A stretch of 64,000 bases of DNA from Tanypteryx hageni (GCA_028673005.1 CM054120.1:73209533-73273532), one strand, 5' to 3'. Counted from the stretch's first letter, positions 23,440 to 35,753 are shown. Program-made: numbers and translations. Notes: generated by a model from the sequence alone, not told the origin.

Positions 23440-24180
23440 TAAACGGATAAGGAACAGGAGAAAACACATACTTCTGTATGACCGATATTTACCAAAAACA
23501 AATCAGCACTTTTTCCTTTAACAGAAATGTCGAATATAAAATTTCATATTGATCTGGATAAGGGTTTTTTAGTTAGAGCACCCAAAAAATCCCAGTCACA
23601 GAGACACACACAGATACACCCACAGACACACACACAGGCACACACATAGACACTCACAGATACACCGACAGACATGCACACAGACACAGACAAATACACA
23701 CACACACACACAGGGACACACCCACAAACATAATCGAGTAAATAGTTTAATCGTGTTCAAGGGAAGTTAAACGTATTTTCCTTGAAGACTCGAATTCGTA
23801 TTTTTTTATGAAAGAAATGCTTCCGCTACTTCGTATTTATAGAAATTAAAAAAAGGAAAGCGACAAGAATAACCATCCACTTCCGGTTATCCGATTTTTA
23901 CCAAACATTAATCAGTTCTTTTCCTTTTAACAAAAATGTAAAATAAGAAATTTCCCGTTATAATGATCAATAGTTTTGGAGTTAGAGCACCCACAAAAAG
24001 GCGGTCACAGACACACCCGCAGACATCATCTAGAAATAGTCAAAACGTTCTCAGGGGACCTTAAAAATTGCATTTCCGTTGAAATCTCGAACTCGATTTT
24101 TTTCATGAAAACAATATTTTATATTTCGTAAATGGAGAAAGTAATAATTCGGGCGCCTTCTCTTTCGTACTAAAGAGTTC
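23440..24180. repeat. CA-core subrepeats, L2 copy
   Basis: One CA-expanded subrepeat (core about 23,595-23,725) is followed by the CA-poor subrepeat (about 23,850-24,180). Subrepeats a and b appear fused into one by unequal exchange, compared with three in L1. Confidence 0.75.
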
Positions 24181-26019
24181 AAAGCACAATTCTGAAAAAA
24201 TTAAACTATCAAGTCGTACCCTCAAAAACTTTTGCGAATTCAGTCAGAAATCTCCATGGTTAACCGAGCAGTCACACTTAGTTCGGAGAATGATTTATCT
24301 TGAAATTACCTACGACAAGGCTATGAAAATGTGGTTCACTCAATAATGAAGTGAGACGAATTCATGATGAATGTAACATCAATTTTACTCAATTAATTAT
24401 AAAAAAGGTATAGCGCTTTACATCTCGTGCATTCCGTCAGCCAAAACGACTTCTTATTTCGGTGTTTAACGTGGAATATACGGAAATTCCTATCAAGTTG
24501 AAAGTAATGGAAGTAGAAACTCTGCAAAAGTGTTTCTTTTACTTTTTTAAACGCATATATCTCGATCGTTTTTTAGAGTTGGGGTTTGTCATTTTCGCTA
24601 TGTCCGTTATACAACAAATATTATCAAACCGGAGAATTTAAAGAAGCCGATGAAATCTTCCATTCAATATTCGTAAATCCACTCGTACATCCACTATTAG
24701 AACAAATTACGCCGCGAGTTTGCTTCAGCCCTGGCCAAACAATCCCTCACTTGCACAAAAAACAATTACATGGACCTGCTCACCCTCTCATCACGATGCA
24801 AGAATGACAATTATATAACAATGGCGAATTTTAATAGTACGTTCAAACGATAGCCCAAACGCGGAATAATATTTGTTAACTCCGATCGATATGCACGAAT
24901 AAGTCGTATTTTATACAATAATAAACCTTGAAGGCTGAGGTGTCGTCACGATAGGAATAGGTACATAGTCACCGACAGACGTAATAATCACGCAGATATG
25001 AAGTGAAATTCTGTCTGCCGCGAAAGTGGCGCCGCTGAAATTGTAAATATACATTTGGAAATGACGTACATTCACCACCGATGTCGTTTTACGATTTTAA
25101 CCCAGCAAATTCAACATACAAGTAACAGATTACATTAAATTATTATTGCCGCTTATTTGTATTTATTTATTCTATTTTGAACCCGCAGATGTTATTTTTC
25201 GATATTTTCCTCACAAATTTAGCAATAATGCAACATCCACAATTTATTTGCTGTTATCGGAACAATGCTAATATTATTCCATCACGGATAGTTGGTGGTG
25301 AATAATATACTACGTGTTTCTTGTAAATCCGTGTTTTAATCGTGACTTGAGTGTAACAGTACGATACACAGATCAAGAGAAAAGTGTTTTGAAATGAATC
25401 CGATTAAGGATGTTATGGTGTAATATCAAGCAATATTGAAGAGTGAGTGTGAGATGCCAACCTCTTCAACTCAACCCGGGAGGCTGAGGAAGACACTGGG
25501 AATCTCCTAAAGCAAAGGGATGAAGAAGATGAAGATGAAGAAGATGAATAATATGAATGAAGATCAACGCAATCCAAGCCGAGGGGGAGGATCGAAGTGA
25601 ACGTGGAAAGGAAACCAACCTATGCTGGGAGCCGAAGAATGTCCTAATGCTAAACCAACATAATTGTAATGCATAAATTGCAGGGAAAGCGGATGCTTTT
25701 ATTGTTCAAGATAGAAGTTTAAATCAGGAGCATAAGCTTAAGGTAGTACCGTTTTTTGGCGGTAGGAGCGCAAATGGAATGGCGGAGTGTTAACAGGATA
25801 TTCCATTAATAATTTTCGTGGTTATAAAGCATTTTCTTTATGACTGGTTAAAATTACCTGCTATTTAAACATTTTTAATTTTAATAATATCGAGTAAACC
25901 AAATAAGTAAACAAGACTGCATTTAGTTGAACTCAGCTATTTAATTGGTTTAAGTATTTCCTATCTAATTTATGTCGGTCAGGAAAATGCATATCATATA
26001 TATACTTATATAATTAAAT

Positions 26020-27517
26020 CGCCTAAGAAATTTGGAAAGCAAACCAAAGACCCTGGATATAGAATGGAAAGTAATTAAAACCAGTATCAAGGATACCTTG
26101 GATAAAGAGATTGGCAAACAAGAGAAGAATATCAGAAAAACATGGATAACTAAGGAAATGCTGGAGAAAATGAATGAGAGGCGAAAATGGAAAAACGTTA
26201 ACAGTGAAGAAAGTAGAGCTAACTATAGACGTATATACAATGAGTTGAGAAGGGTAACAGATAAAGCTAGAGAAAATTGGATAAAAGAAAAATGTGATGA
26301 AATACAGCAAATGGAGTAGTTAGGACGGTACGATATGATGTACGCTAAGGCACTGGAATTAAAAGATTTGAAGTCTATTGGAATTCGTGGTAAAGGAACA
26401 ATGATTACAGATAGGAAGATAATCTCAGAAACAAAGCATATAGCACAGTTATGGGAAGAATACATTAACGAACTATACAGCAAGCAGGCAGGATCGGCAA
26501 AAATAAAACTGGAAGATGAGAAAAACATTGAAGAAGACAGCTTAGGATCAAGTGTTATGGAGAGCAAAGAACAAAAAGCGATAGTAGAACCAACAAAGGG
26601 ATAGCCACAGGAAGCGATGGAATATCAGCTGAGGTAATTAAAGTCATGGGATCAAAAGGACTAAAGGCGACCACAAAAACAATCAATAAGATTTACGACA
26701 CGGAAGAGTGGCCTCGGGATTTCCTAGAAGTAACAATGTCCCCTCTAAAGAAGAAGCCAAAGTCAATGCAATGTAAAGGCTACGGAAAGATAAGCCTTCT
26801 GTCACACATTTCGAAGATCATCACGAGGGTTCTTAATAAATGGCCGATGAAAAAGCAAAGGAAATGCTAGGGGATGTTCATTTCGGTTTCAGAAAAGGAC
26901 GAGGAACTAGAGATGCTATAGGGGTAATTAGAATCATACCAGAAAGGGCAATAGAGTACAGTCAAGATATCTCCGTATGTGCCGTAGACTGAAAGAAGGA
27001 AATGAAAGCTTTTAGAACAAGTCTCAGACTATAAATACCTTGGAAGCATCATAACAAGAGAAGCAAAATGTACGGATGAGATGAGGACTAGAATAGGAAA
27101 AACAAAAGCGGCTTTCAGAAGAATGAATCACCTACTTACGGGGAATATAAGTGAAGATATCCGCAAGAAGTTCATAAAATTCTATGTATGAAATATAGCT
27201 ATGTACGCGGCAGAAACATGGACGCTAGGGAAAAATGACATAATATTCTTTTAAAGTTTTGAAATGTGGACTTGGAGGAGAATTCTGAAGATAAAATGGA
27301 CAGATAGGATGAAAAACGAAGTGTTACGGAGAGTAGGAGAGAAGCGAATGATTATACAGACTATCAAAAAGAGGAAGGCAAACTGGGTTGGACATTACCT
27401 GAGGAGAGATAGTATGATTAAAGATTTGTTAGTAGGAAAACTAAATGGAAAAAGGGAAAGATATAGGAAAAGGTTTCAGCTGATAGACGATTTGAAAGGG
27501 AAAGAGTTATGAAGATA
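26020..27517 (+). pseudogene. RTE-like LINE remnant, copy in L3
   Basis: Left flank ATAATTAAAT is at 26,010-26,019. Open pieces are the linker (26,032-26,319), a following block (26,335-26,604, SETKHIAQLWEEYINELYSK), the RT start (26,646-26,870, EEWPRDFLEVTMSPLKKK) and the C-terminus (27,264-27,512, WTDRMKNEVLRRVGEKRMI, GHYLRRDSMIKD). It shares the RT-core deletion (near 27,005) with L1 and L2. The 3' tail and right TSD are lost at 27,517, where it meets hAT flank. Of the three copies this has the best-preserved linker. Confidence 0.8.
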
Positions 27518-27575
27518 AGAATGGGAAAATTATTATTTAAAAATATTTTCTCACTTAACATGGTCACCCTGTACA

Positions 27576-29190
27576 CAAGGGCGGATCCATGGCGGAGATA
27601 ATGGAAGAAATTTTCTAATGTACAAAAAAGGGGACGTACGGGCCGAATGCGTAGGCTAGGTGGCATAGTCGAGCACCCTGTCGAGGCACTCAGTTCTATC
27701 TAGAAAACTCCTTAAACAACCAAGTGAAGATTAGACCTCCATGTGCATCCTTGTTCACGTTAAACGGGGCTTGTGGGCTCCCGCCAATAGATCTCTAAAT
27801 GACACACTTGGGACGAAACCCAGATCTTGCAGTGGGGGGTGTCTTTTAAATCCTCATAATTTTGTCACCGCCAGGGTCCAGCGGAGGACAAGGACGGAGT
27901 TTGAGAGGAAAGGCACACTATTCTCCTCCTTACACGGCCTTTAGCGTGTTTTTAAAATTTCATTTTTTATAAAGTGTGTAAGTATAACTTTCTGCCGATT
28001 AGTTCCTTTCTTTAAAGTACAAGGTAGGTTTTTAATGGATTTGGGTTATTTTACTTCATCATAATAATTTAAATTTATTTTTTTCAGTCGACATATTGAA
28101 CAAGAAAAATAAACCTGGTACACTAGTGTCCTTCATACAGAAAGTCCAAAAATCGAATCAAATATTTCAAATGAATGTCAATCTCAGTCTAAGCTCCCAG
28201 ATGATTTAACGAAACCTAATACTTCTGATTCCAATTAATGGCGGCCTTCAGAAAATCCATTTTATCCTTGTTAAAATGAATAAAGGAAATTGGAACATTT
28301 TACATCTAGTGATAAAAATACTTATGTTGATGTAGGAAAATTTCCTTATGTGTAGTGTAGAATTTTAAAGTGTAAGTGGATACCTGCAGATAGTTTATCA
28401 TTTCCGTATTCTGGGTATAAAAAAATGGCATAGATGAAAGTTTTACGATTGTGACAAACATTTAAAACAAAGTAATTGGCTAATATTCTCTGAAAATCTA
28501 AAAGGTGTTTTTTGTAAATATTGTTTTTAATTCGCTAAGTTTGGTGGTTTACTTGAGCAAATACGCGTACAGAAATTAGTTTTTCAGCCGTTGATTGAAT
28601 ATACAAGATTATTAGGAAATTCTTCAGAAAAATAATTCTTACCATAAAAACTCTCAACTTGTTGCAAAAACGTTTATAAAAACCGTTGAAAGTCTTTCCG
28701 GTGACGTCAGATATGTAATAAATAATGAAAAATATAAACAAGCCCAGGGAAACAGAGATAGATTAGTCAATAATCGAATCCGTTATTTATCTGAGATGAC
28801 AAAATATTGCATTGAGAGGACATTGGGACGATGGCTTATTCCTAAAAAACACGGTTTCTAACTCTGCTACAAACGAAGCTAATTTTTGTGAGTTACTGCG
28901 TTTTTATATAGCAGCAAGAGATACAATGCTACAGGAACATTTAAAAAACACTTCCTCTAGTGCCACTTACATAAGTAAAAACACAGAAAATGAAATATTA
29001 GAGTTTTGTGGTGAAGAAATTAAAGAGAGTATATAAACAAAGGTTTAAAAAAGCGAAAGATATACTATGATACTATTTCTCTCATTTTCTGTAAGTATTT
29101 GTTTATGAATTTTTTATATTATGCTAAGATATTCTAGAATACATATTAATTTTTGTTGAATTATTTCTTTACGAGTTTATTATTTTTTAC
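27576..29190 (+). mobile_element. TTF/ZMYM1-type hAT remnant, right end lost (L3)
   Basis: The left TIR CAAGGGCGGATCCATGG is preceded by CCTGTACA (27,568-27,575), the same TSD as in L1. The DUF4371 frame is at 28,812-29,036. After about 29,190 the text becomes a TA/TTTA simple repeat and then rejoins the shared flank near 29,285, so the right TIR is deleted. Confidence 0.85.
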
Positions 29191-29744
29191 CTAATATATA
29201 TATATATATTTATTTATTTATTTATTTATAAATCATTTTCTCTAAGCCATTATCACCCTTAACCACCCTTAGCCTTAAAGTGTCTTTTTACCGCCTAAGA
29301 CAAGGATCGGCGCTCTTTCAAAGGAAAAGTCAATATTTGATTGATATTTCTAATCATTCCAAAATATGTGGAAGCCGCACCGTGGTAATCTGCATGACAT
29401 TTTTTATTTCTTTCATAGGCAGTCCATCGGATATATTAAAAGGCATTTCTAGTGGCGACAACAGAAAAGATGATTTCGGCAATTTTTTCGCAACATTATT
29501 GGGATCTATCTCTAGCACCTTTTAAACGTATTACCCTCTGCCATAAGATCAGGATGCAAGGTGTTTATTTTCACCATCTGATTAATGCGGGTGTAAGTGT
29601 ATAATATTAGTCAGAAAGTCAAAATAGTTTTGGACATATAAAAATACTGTAGCGTAATGTTATTCAAATAAATATTCGTTATATATGTAAGAGTTTTACA
29701 TATATCACGCTGAGAGATATATATTTAGCTAGCTAATTTTTTCG

Positions 29745-29962
29745 GGGGAGAATGAAAGAAGAGAGCAAGAGAGAATGGAAGGGAAAAGAGAGAGGGAGAA
29801 TGGGAGGGAGAGGGAGGGAGAGTGGGGAGAGAAAAGAAGAATAGGTGAGGAGAAAAATGGGAGGGCAGGAGGAGAATAGGAGGGAGGGCGGATATTGGGA
29901 ATGAGAATTTGAGAGGGATTGAGAATGGGTGGAAGAGAGGTAGGTGTGGAAGGAAAACGGGA
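29745..29962 (+). repeat. Purine-rich block, L3 copy
   Basis: Equivalent to 10,709-10,926, nearly full length, with the same GAGAGCAAGAGAGAATGGAA start. Confidence 0.85.
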
Positions 29963-30135
29963 TGAATGTGATGTTTTATTACTTAATTCATGTGTACCCG
30001 TCATTTTTGTCGGACATTTACACTAATAAATTCAGTTTGCCTAGGGATCGTGATACTCCTTATTCGGTCCTGGTCGGGATAACAATGCAAATTTTACGCA
30101 ATGGTTTTCAAGCATGACAAGAAATAATTTTGGAG

Positions 30136-30609
30136 TATCTAAACAATTAAAAATTACCAACAAATTTATAGTTGTGCTTATAAAAGTTATGAGCCACGAG
30201 GGATATGTTGAACATCTCGCACAATTAATAATAAAATTAAGGATTCAAAAATATTGTCGTATCGAATCGAGATTAATTTGTGAATATTCACGCTCGCTGA
30301 GGACGATGGATATTGTTTACTGCGAACATACACCCGAAGAAAAATATCTATTAACTATCATAAATGAGAAGATCAAACGTTTAACCCTCATAAATAGTAA
30401 GAATATGCAGTTTCACTGATTCATTCCTACCAAAACTAATTCACTAGCAAAGACTATTGTTTTTGACCTTATGACTCCCCCAATACACCTGACATAGCGG
30501 GTTGCACGGACAAGCCTTGACGACAAGCGCATCATATTTTTGTTATTATTCATGAATAAGAACTAATAACTTAGTGTAAGACAGAGGACAAAATATAACA
30601 TATCCTTAC
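30136..30609. other. Start of single-copy region; nothing recognised
   Basis: No homology to the composite repeat. A 101-codon plus-strand frame overlaps the boundary (30,114-30,419). It starts inside the repeat and has no recognisable domain, so it is probably chance. Confidence 0.4.
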
Positions 30610-30721
30610 CTTTGCCTGTCTGAGGAACTCTTTGCAGAAACATCGCAGGAGAGACGATATAATGGCACCCTGCTTTAGCTGACTTACGACGACTACTCGG
30701 ACATAGGCATTCAGCACATTT
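30610..30721 (-). CDS. Candidate internal exon of an unidentified host gene
   Basis: Read on the minus strand, a 112-bp segment is preceded by a good acceptor (TTTTCTTTACAG) and followed by a good donor (GTAAGGATA). Two frames are open across it. The entry-phase-0 frame starts KCAECLCPSSRRKSAKAGC and ends RVPQTGK; the other starts NVLNAYVRVVVVSQL. Local base composition is less AT-rich than the surroundings. I do not recognise the protein, and no neighbouring exon is visible in the window, so introns would have to be long or the exon is fortuitous. Confidence 0.4.
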
Positions 30722-31530
30722 CTGTAAAGAAAATTTAAGCTCGTTGAGAATAAAACGAGAAATTCTTTGAAATAAATTATGAAAACGTCATTTGGATTAA
30801 AGGTTATGAAATAATGGACAGTGAATTGTTATCAAATATATGAGGGAATTATATCAGGTAGTAGGTTACTGTAAATATTGATTTAGATTTTTTTCCGACT
30901 TAAAATTTCTACTCGCTCAATTATTCGTATTTAAATGAGAAACAACTCGGTTGAGCACATTTTTGGCAGAAATAAGCCGAAAAATCTTTCCATCACTCGA
31001 TGCCTCGACTCACCATATTCCAGTAAGTGCATTATGACTAACAGCAACAAAGAGCCATCGTTAAATTCCACTGTGCTAAGTAAATTGCTTTATCATTGAA
31101 ATGAGCCTATACCGCCGCACAACACTAGAGGGTCTGAGGGAACGGCTTGAAATTCCTAGCGTTAGATGTAAGTTTGGAAATAAAATTGGTTTTACTTTTT
31201 CGGAGTTCAAACTCAAGTCTAAAAGGTCTAAGGACATAGGAAAGTGCGCAGATGAAGTACGGCCCAATCCTATGCTTCAATAGAGCGCTGGTAACATTTG
31301 GAATGCCGGTTCTCACTCCCCCTACAAGTTGCTTCTCTGCCTTCCTTCCTAAGGTTGTTTCAAAATTGATAATAACTAACAGTCTAAAGAGACTGTGAGG
31401 TATGACCAATATTCCGAAGCGTGTTTCGTGAAATATATCAGCCGAAGCATATCTCGCTTAACCTGAAAGCCATCTGTTTATATCTTTGGTATATATATAC
31501 TGAATGCTATCTATAGTATTTATCATTAGT
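30722..31530. other. Single-copy DNA; nothing firmly recognised
   Basis: Overlapping short frames lie around 31,076-31,409 on both strands. They are mirror images of one another and lack domain motifs. No repeat landmark is seen. Confidence 0.35.
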
Positions 31531-31541
31531 ATTAAGTTGGG

Positions 31542-31915
31542 GGGGTGTTTTGGGGTGGGATGCGATTATATAGCCTCTCCCACTCAAATGTCAACCTCAC
31601 CTGCACGTGGTGCACCCTGCTTCACAGACGAGGCTCTGGCGTCCGAGTGACTCCCGGGATAAGGAGTCCCCCCTCTACCAAGTGCCAACGGCCTATTTAG
31701 GGGCGGATGAGAAGGTGGAGGGGTAGGGCACCCTCTTGCCCTTGGGGTGGGAAACTGCCCCTAAAGGCGGAGGAACTATTTTGATAGTCAACGGCATAGG
31801 ATGGAGAAGGCAACAGGAAACCACTCCATTAAAGATCCTATTGGATATCCCGAGGGTAGCAACCATGGAAATCATGGTTGCAGCGACAAGGCTTAGCCTT
31901 TAGATGAAGAAGAAG
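31542..31915 (+). mobile_element. 374-bp RTE-tailed SINE-like retroposon with 11-bp TSD
   Basis: It is flanked by ATTAAGTTGGG on both sides (31,531-31,541 and 31,916-31,926). It is GC-richer than its surroundings. The 3' part (GGAGAAGGCAACAGGAAACC, ACTCC, ACCATGGAAATCATGGTTGC) resembles RTE/BovB-type 3' ends, and it finishes GATGAAGAAGAAG. An inverted pair TTAGGGGC/GCCCCTAA is visible (about 31,698 and 31,757). I see no convincing Pol III A and B boxes, so it could be a SINE or a short RTE 3' fragment. Confidence 0.7.
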
Positions 31916-31926
31916 ATTAAGTTGGG

Positions 31927-32967
31927 ACGAATTAATGCCTATTCGTCCCTAGCGAGTTAAATGGTGTACAATATATTCAAGTATACACACTAATGGCGTA
32001 CGGAAGACTATAACGAAGGGTGGGACGGAGCAACTGACTCTTGTTATAAATAAAAATGATCACAGCTATGGCTGAAGGATTGATCATGACGGTAATATAT
32101 GAGCAAAATAGATACTTGTCTCTCATTATGATTATTATTGAATTACCAAGCGTTTAAGTATTGTGATGATGTTAACTATATCATTAGGGCGATATTAAAT
32201 GACGTTCTTAACAGCCAATTAGATCACGTTAAAATGGCATTATTATTTCCACCAGTTGTCCACGCAAACAGAAAAATTAATCAGGCGTACCCATATGTAA
32301 AAAAAGGCCACCTGTTCCGAGATTCAATTATATAAATTAGGTATTCAGCGTTAGAACTCACGAACTTTTAATATAAATAAATAACATAAAGGAACATATG
32401 AAACAAGAATTATTATGGATATTTCTGAGAAATAACAATCCCTGCCACGCACAACTTCAGTGGATTACTGAGCGAATTCCAGACGCGTAAATGCAACCAT
32501 ATTTCTCTCTCGAGTGCCACCTACCCAATTGTGCACAAAACGCGTTGGTGCAGGCCTCTTTGGTTTTTCCACAAAATACTCGAAACCCGCTTTGTGAGAG
32601 AAACCTTATATTTTAGCTTTTCTTGGGAAACCAATGAAAGCTGGGTTCCGAGAAGAGCAAAAGTTTGTTCCAACTACATATAAGAATCGACCGTCTCGTG
32701 ATACACGAAGTGGACGGGGGAAATGGTGGAGTGAGTGGGACAGGGTGCGACCCCGAAGAGGAGGCGAGATAGAGGGAGAGGAAGGAAGAGTATGAGCGAA
32801 ATCTTTCGGACGGAAATCGAGTCAAATGACAGCCATGCTTTCCATTTCGTAGAAACTTAATCCGCAAGTGATCAAATGAAATTGACGTTAAATAGTTGGT
32901 CAGGCGTTTTTTTTTCGAAAAAATCCGCTGATACGTTCGGTTTGTCCGCCTGTCTGACGCTATAACT
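31927..32967. other. Single-copy DNA; no gene recognised
   Basis: No protein domain or repeat landmark. The 65- and 84-codon frames at 32,138-32,335 and 32,613-32,867 (minus) carry no motif. Confidence 0.35.
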
Positions 32968-33031
32968 CAGTGGTGCTAAACCCGCGTCCCGTGGGGCACT
33001 CATGTTCCCGGAGCCTTTTACAGCTCGCAGA
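32968..33031 (+). mobile_element. Candidate left end of an outer hAT element
   Basis: The text starts CAGTGGTGCTAAACCCGCG, which resembles hAT ends of the CAGTGGTTCTCAACC type. Sequence continues after the inserted MITE at 37,467 (AGCCAACAAATATTTT), so the two MITEs at 33,032 and 37,641 sit inside this element or its flank. The opposite end was not found, so it is tentative. Confidence 0.4.
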
Positions 33032-34003
33032 CAGGGCATCGAATCGGAACCGAACCGAAACCGAAGAAAACCATTATTTTAGCTGGAGTGAAACCGAACT
33101 CGAACCGAAAAAAAATATTTTTCTGAACCCGACCCGAAACCAAAAACCGTTAATTATTTTGTTCCATTTTTTCGGTTTGCATATTTAACATGGGCCTTTT
33201 TTGAAAGCCTCACTTTTCAACACCGAGCAAGGCAAAGTTTAACGGTTTTCTTGATGATACATGCTCCTAAACCTTTGAAGGAATGCATCTTTGTGATAAT
33301 ATATGTCGGTTCCATGGTGGGATTTTCCATGGACATCTCAATACATAAAAAGACTGTCAAGGATACGTTTTTCAGAACCCCGTTAAACGAAACTAGTGGA
33401 AAGTAACTCAGTTTTACTTTGAAGACAGCCGCTAATCCTCTTGGTACTCTCCGCATGACCCTACCCCATAGATTGTTCCGGGTAAAAATGATTCACGATT
33501 CTTACTTGGATTTTGCTATAAGTTGGAGCTTGTTGTCCCCATAAAATTTCATCCCTACTCCAAATGTATTGAACACTTATATTCTGGTAGTCTTTCTTTA
33601 AAACTTAGCCAGGAAAGATCGCTTTGCATTCTTTCTTTTGAGGTATTCTTACTTCCTTTGTTACAGGTTAGTAAATTTCTATTTATATAGTGCATCATAA
33701 TCAAAATATGTTTATTATATTTATATTTATATTATATTTATATATATATATTATATATAATATTTTATCTTTAAACCTATATTTTTCAAAAATTGTTAAA
33801 AAGAAAATTTTACAAACGTGTAATTTGGAACCAAGCCGTGTAATTTGTAACTATGTGCTGAGTAATTTGGACCTGTTCAATAAAGCACAGTTAAGTATGT
33901 TTTCTGTCATTATTGGCTATAAATTTCAAAACTTAAATTAAAACATATTGCTCAAACAATAGTCCTCATCAATAAATTCGTCACAGTTTTCATGTAACCA
34001 TTT

Positions 34004-34728
34004 TTAGTGCTTTTCGTCATTGCTAAAAAGCAATATTACCTTCGTGATGTCCGTCCGTACGCATACATCAGGGAAGAATTGACTTAACCGTTTTCAACCA
34101 AATTTGGTACACACCATACCAACACAAATTAATGTACAAAATGACATAATTAAACCGGATCGACTCAGCAAGGGTGCCACAATTGCAAAGTTTAACTTTT
34201 CGGTAATTTTGAATTTGGAAGGTATTGGCTGAACTGATTTCAAAAATATTTTGTATTATGGAGGTATGCAACATATAAAATCAAAATCAAGATGCTTAGT
34301 ATAAATTTACAAATCAGGGCTGTCACAATAAAAGTAATTAAAAATTTTGCGTTTACAAGAGTTTGTGTTGAACTGTCTTCATCAATTTTAACGAAATTTA
34401 ATATTTATAATTTACATATAAACAAAAACATAATAGTATATTTGGAATGCATCAACAAAACAGGGGTGTATCACAATTATAGATTAAACCTTTTCAGTAA
34501 TTATGGATTTGGAAGGAATTGGTTAAATCGATTTCAAAAAGAAATTTCTTTTGTAGGGAAAAACAAAATGAACATGTATAGAACGGATCTAAAAAGCACG
34601 GCTACCACAATATAAGGAAAAAATAAATTTCTGATTTCAAAGCAAATACATTAGTATACGATAATACTACGGCGAATTTGACGAAAAGCACTTCTGTACC
34701 ACGGGAAACCTGTGTACTTCCCTACTTG
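34004..34728 (+). mobile_element. Helentron-like (HINE/DINE-type) element, copy A
   Basis: It starts TTAGTGCTTTTCGTCATTGC. Near the 3' end the exact inverted complement TGACGAAAAGCACT (34,679-34,692) is followed by a hairpin (CACGGG AAA CCTGTG, 34,700-34,714) and the terminus CCCTACTTG. Subterminal inverted repeats plus a 3' hairpin and insertion into T-rich DNA are typical of Helentron-derived non-autonomous elements. It contains two ~290-bp internal repeats, marked by GAATTTGGAAGG or GATTTGGAAGG, near 34,180 and 34,470. No coding capacity. Confidence 0.65.
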
Positions 34729-35753
34729 TTAGTGCTTTTCGTCATTGCTGAGAAGCACTATTATCTTCGTGATGTCCGTTCGTCCGTACGCATATATCAG
34801 GGATGAATCGGTTCACACCGATTTCAACCAAACTTGTTACATAGAATTTTCACATAAACATTAGACCAAAGTAGCATATTTCAAACAGATCTATTTAGCA
34901 GGTGTGCCACAATTCATAAATTAAATTTTTCGGTAATAATGAATTTGGAAGGAATTGGCAGAACCGATTTCAACGAAATTTTATTTGAAGAATGTGTGTA
35001 ACATTGCAAAGCAAATCATTATTTTTAAAATAGATATAGAACGCAGGGCTGCCATAATACAAGTAAAAAAAATTCTTGTTACAAGTATTTGTGTTGAATT
35101 GTTCTTATAAATTTTTACCAAATTTAAAATTTGTAATGTACACATATATACAAAACCATAATACTATACAAGGACCGAATCATCCAAATAGGGGTGCCAT
35201 AACTACAAATTAAATTCTTTCAATAATTACGAATTTGGAAGGAATTGGCTGAACAGATTTAAAATAAATTATGTATATATGATTTTCACAAAATTTCATA
35301 ATGAAATCAAGATGTTTAAAGCGGAGATAAAGAAAAGGGCTACCACAATAAAAAGTAAAATTATATTTTAAAACGTATTTATATAGAACTGGCAGCATGA
35401 ATTTTTATACAATGTGGTTAATATAATATTCATATAAATAAACAACCAAGATATCATTTCAACTGGGTCGTCTAAACAGGGATACCACAATATCAAATTT
35501 AATATTTTATTGTAAAAATGAGTTTGGAAGGAATTAGCTGAACCGATTTAAAAAAGAAATTTCGCTTGTAGGGCGAGTATAGAATGGCAAAATGAAATGA
35601 ACATGTTTAGGGCGTATCTAAAAAACAGGGCTACCATATAAGGAAAAATAATTTTCTGATTTCAAAGCAAATACATTAATATATGATTATACTACGGCGA
35701 ATTTGACGAAAAACACTTCTGTACCACGGGAAACCCGTGCACATCCCTACTTG
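34729..35753 (+). mobile_element. Helentron-like element, copy B, head-to-tail with copy A
   Basis: It starts with TTAGTGCTTTTCGTCATTGC immediately after the last base of copy A. The 3' subterminal repeat is TGACGAAAAACACT (35,704-35,717, one mismatch), followed by a perfect hairpin CACGGG AAA CCCGTG (35,725-35,739) and CCCTACTTG. It has three ~289-bp internal repeats (near 34,908, 35,197 and 35,486), one more than copy A, which explains the 300-bp length difference. TTT lies on both outer sides of the pair (34,001-34,003 and 35,754-35,756). Confidence 0.65.

Larger units (their letters stand above)
15103..24189. repeat. Long-form composite repeat, copy L2
   Basis: The order is core (15,103-16,400), antisense LINE insertion (16,413-17,791), plus-strand LINE remnant (17,821-18,768), TTF-hAT without its left end (18,773-20,419), flank, purine block, BED-hAT without its left half (21,735-23,289), and CA subrepeats. 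Relative to L1 it lacks the 2.2-kb LINE/hAT flank, because a deletion joins LINE directly to hAT interior near 18,770. It also lacks the left ~1 kb of the BED-hAT. Confidence 0.85.
24190..30135. repeat. Long-form composite repeat, copy L3 (right end missing)
   Basis: Core (24,190-25,995), LINE remnant (26,020-27,517), TTF-hAT lacking its right end (27,576-about 29,190), flank, purine block (29,745-29,962), then the segment equivalent to 10,936-11,100. Homology stops near 30,135, shortly before the BED-hAT insertion site used in L1. This is the right boundary of the left-hand repeat domain. Confidence 0.85.

Noticed and set aside
30114..30419. 101-codon frame at the edge of the single-copy region
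   Set aside because: It starts within repeat sequence and has no domain; the length is within chance for this composition.
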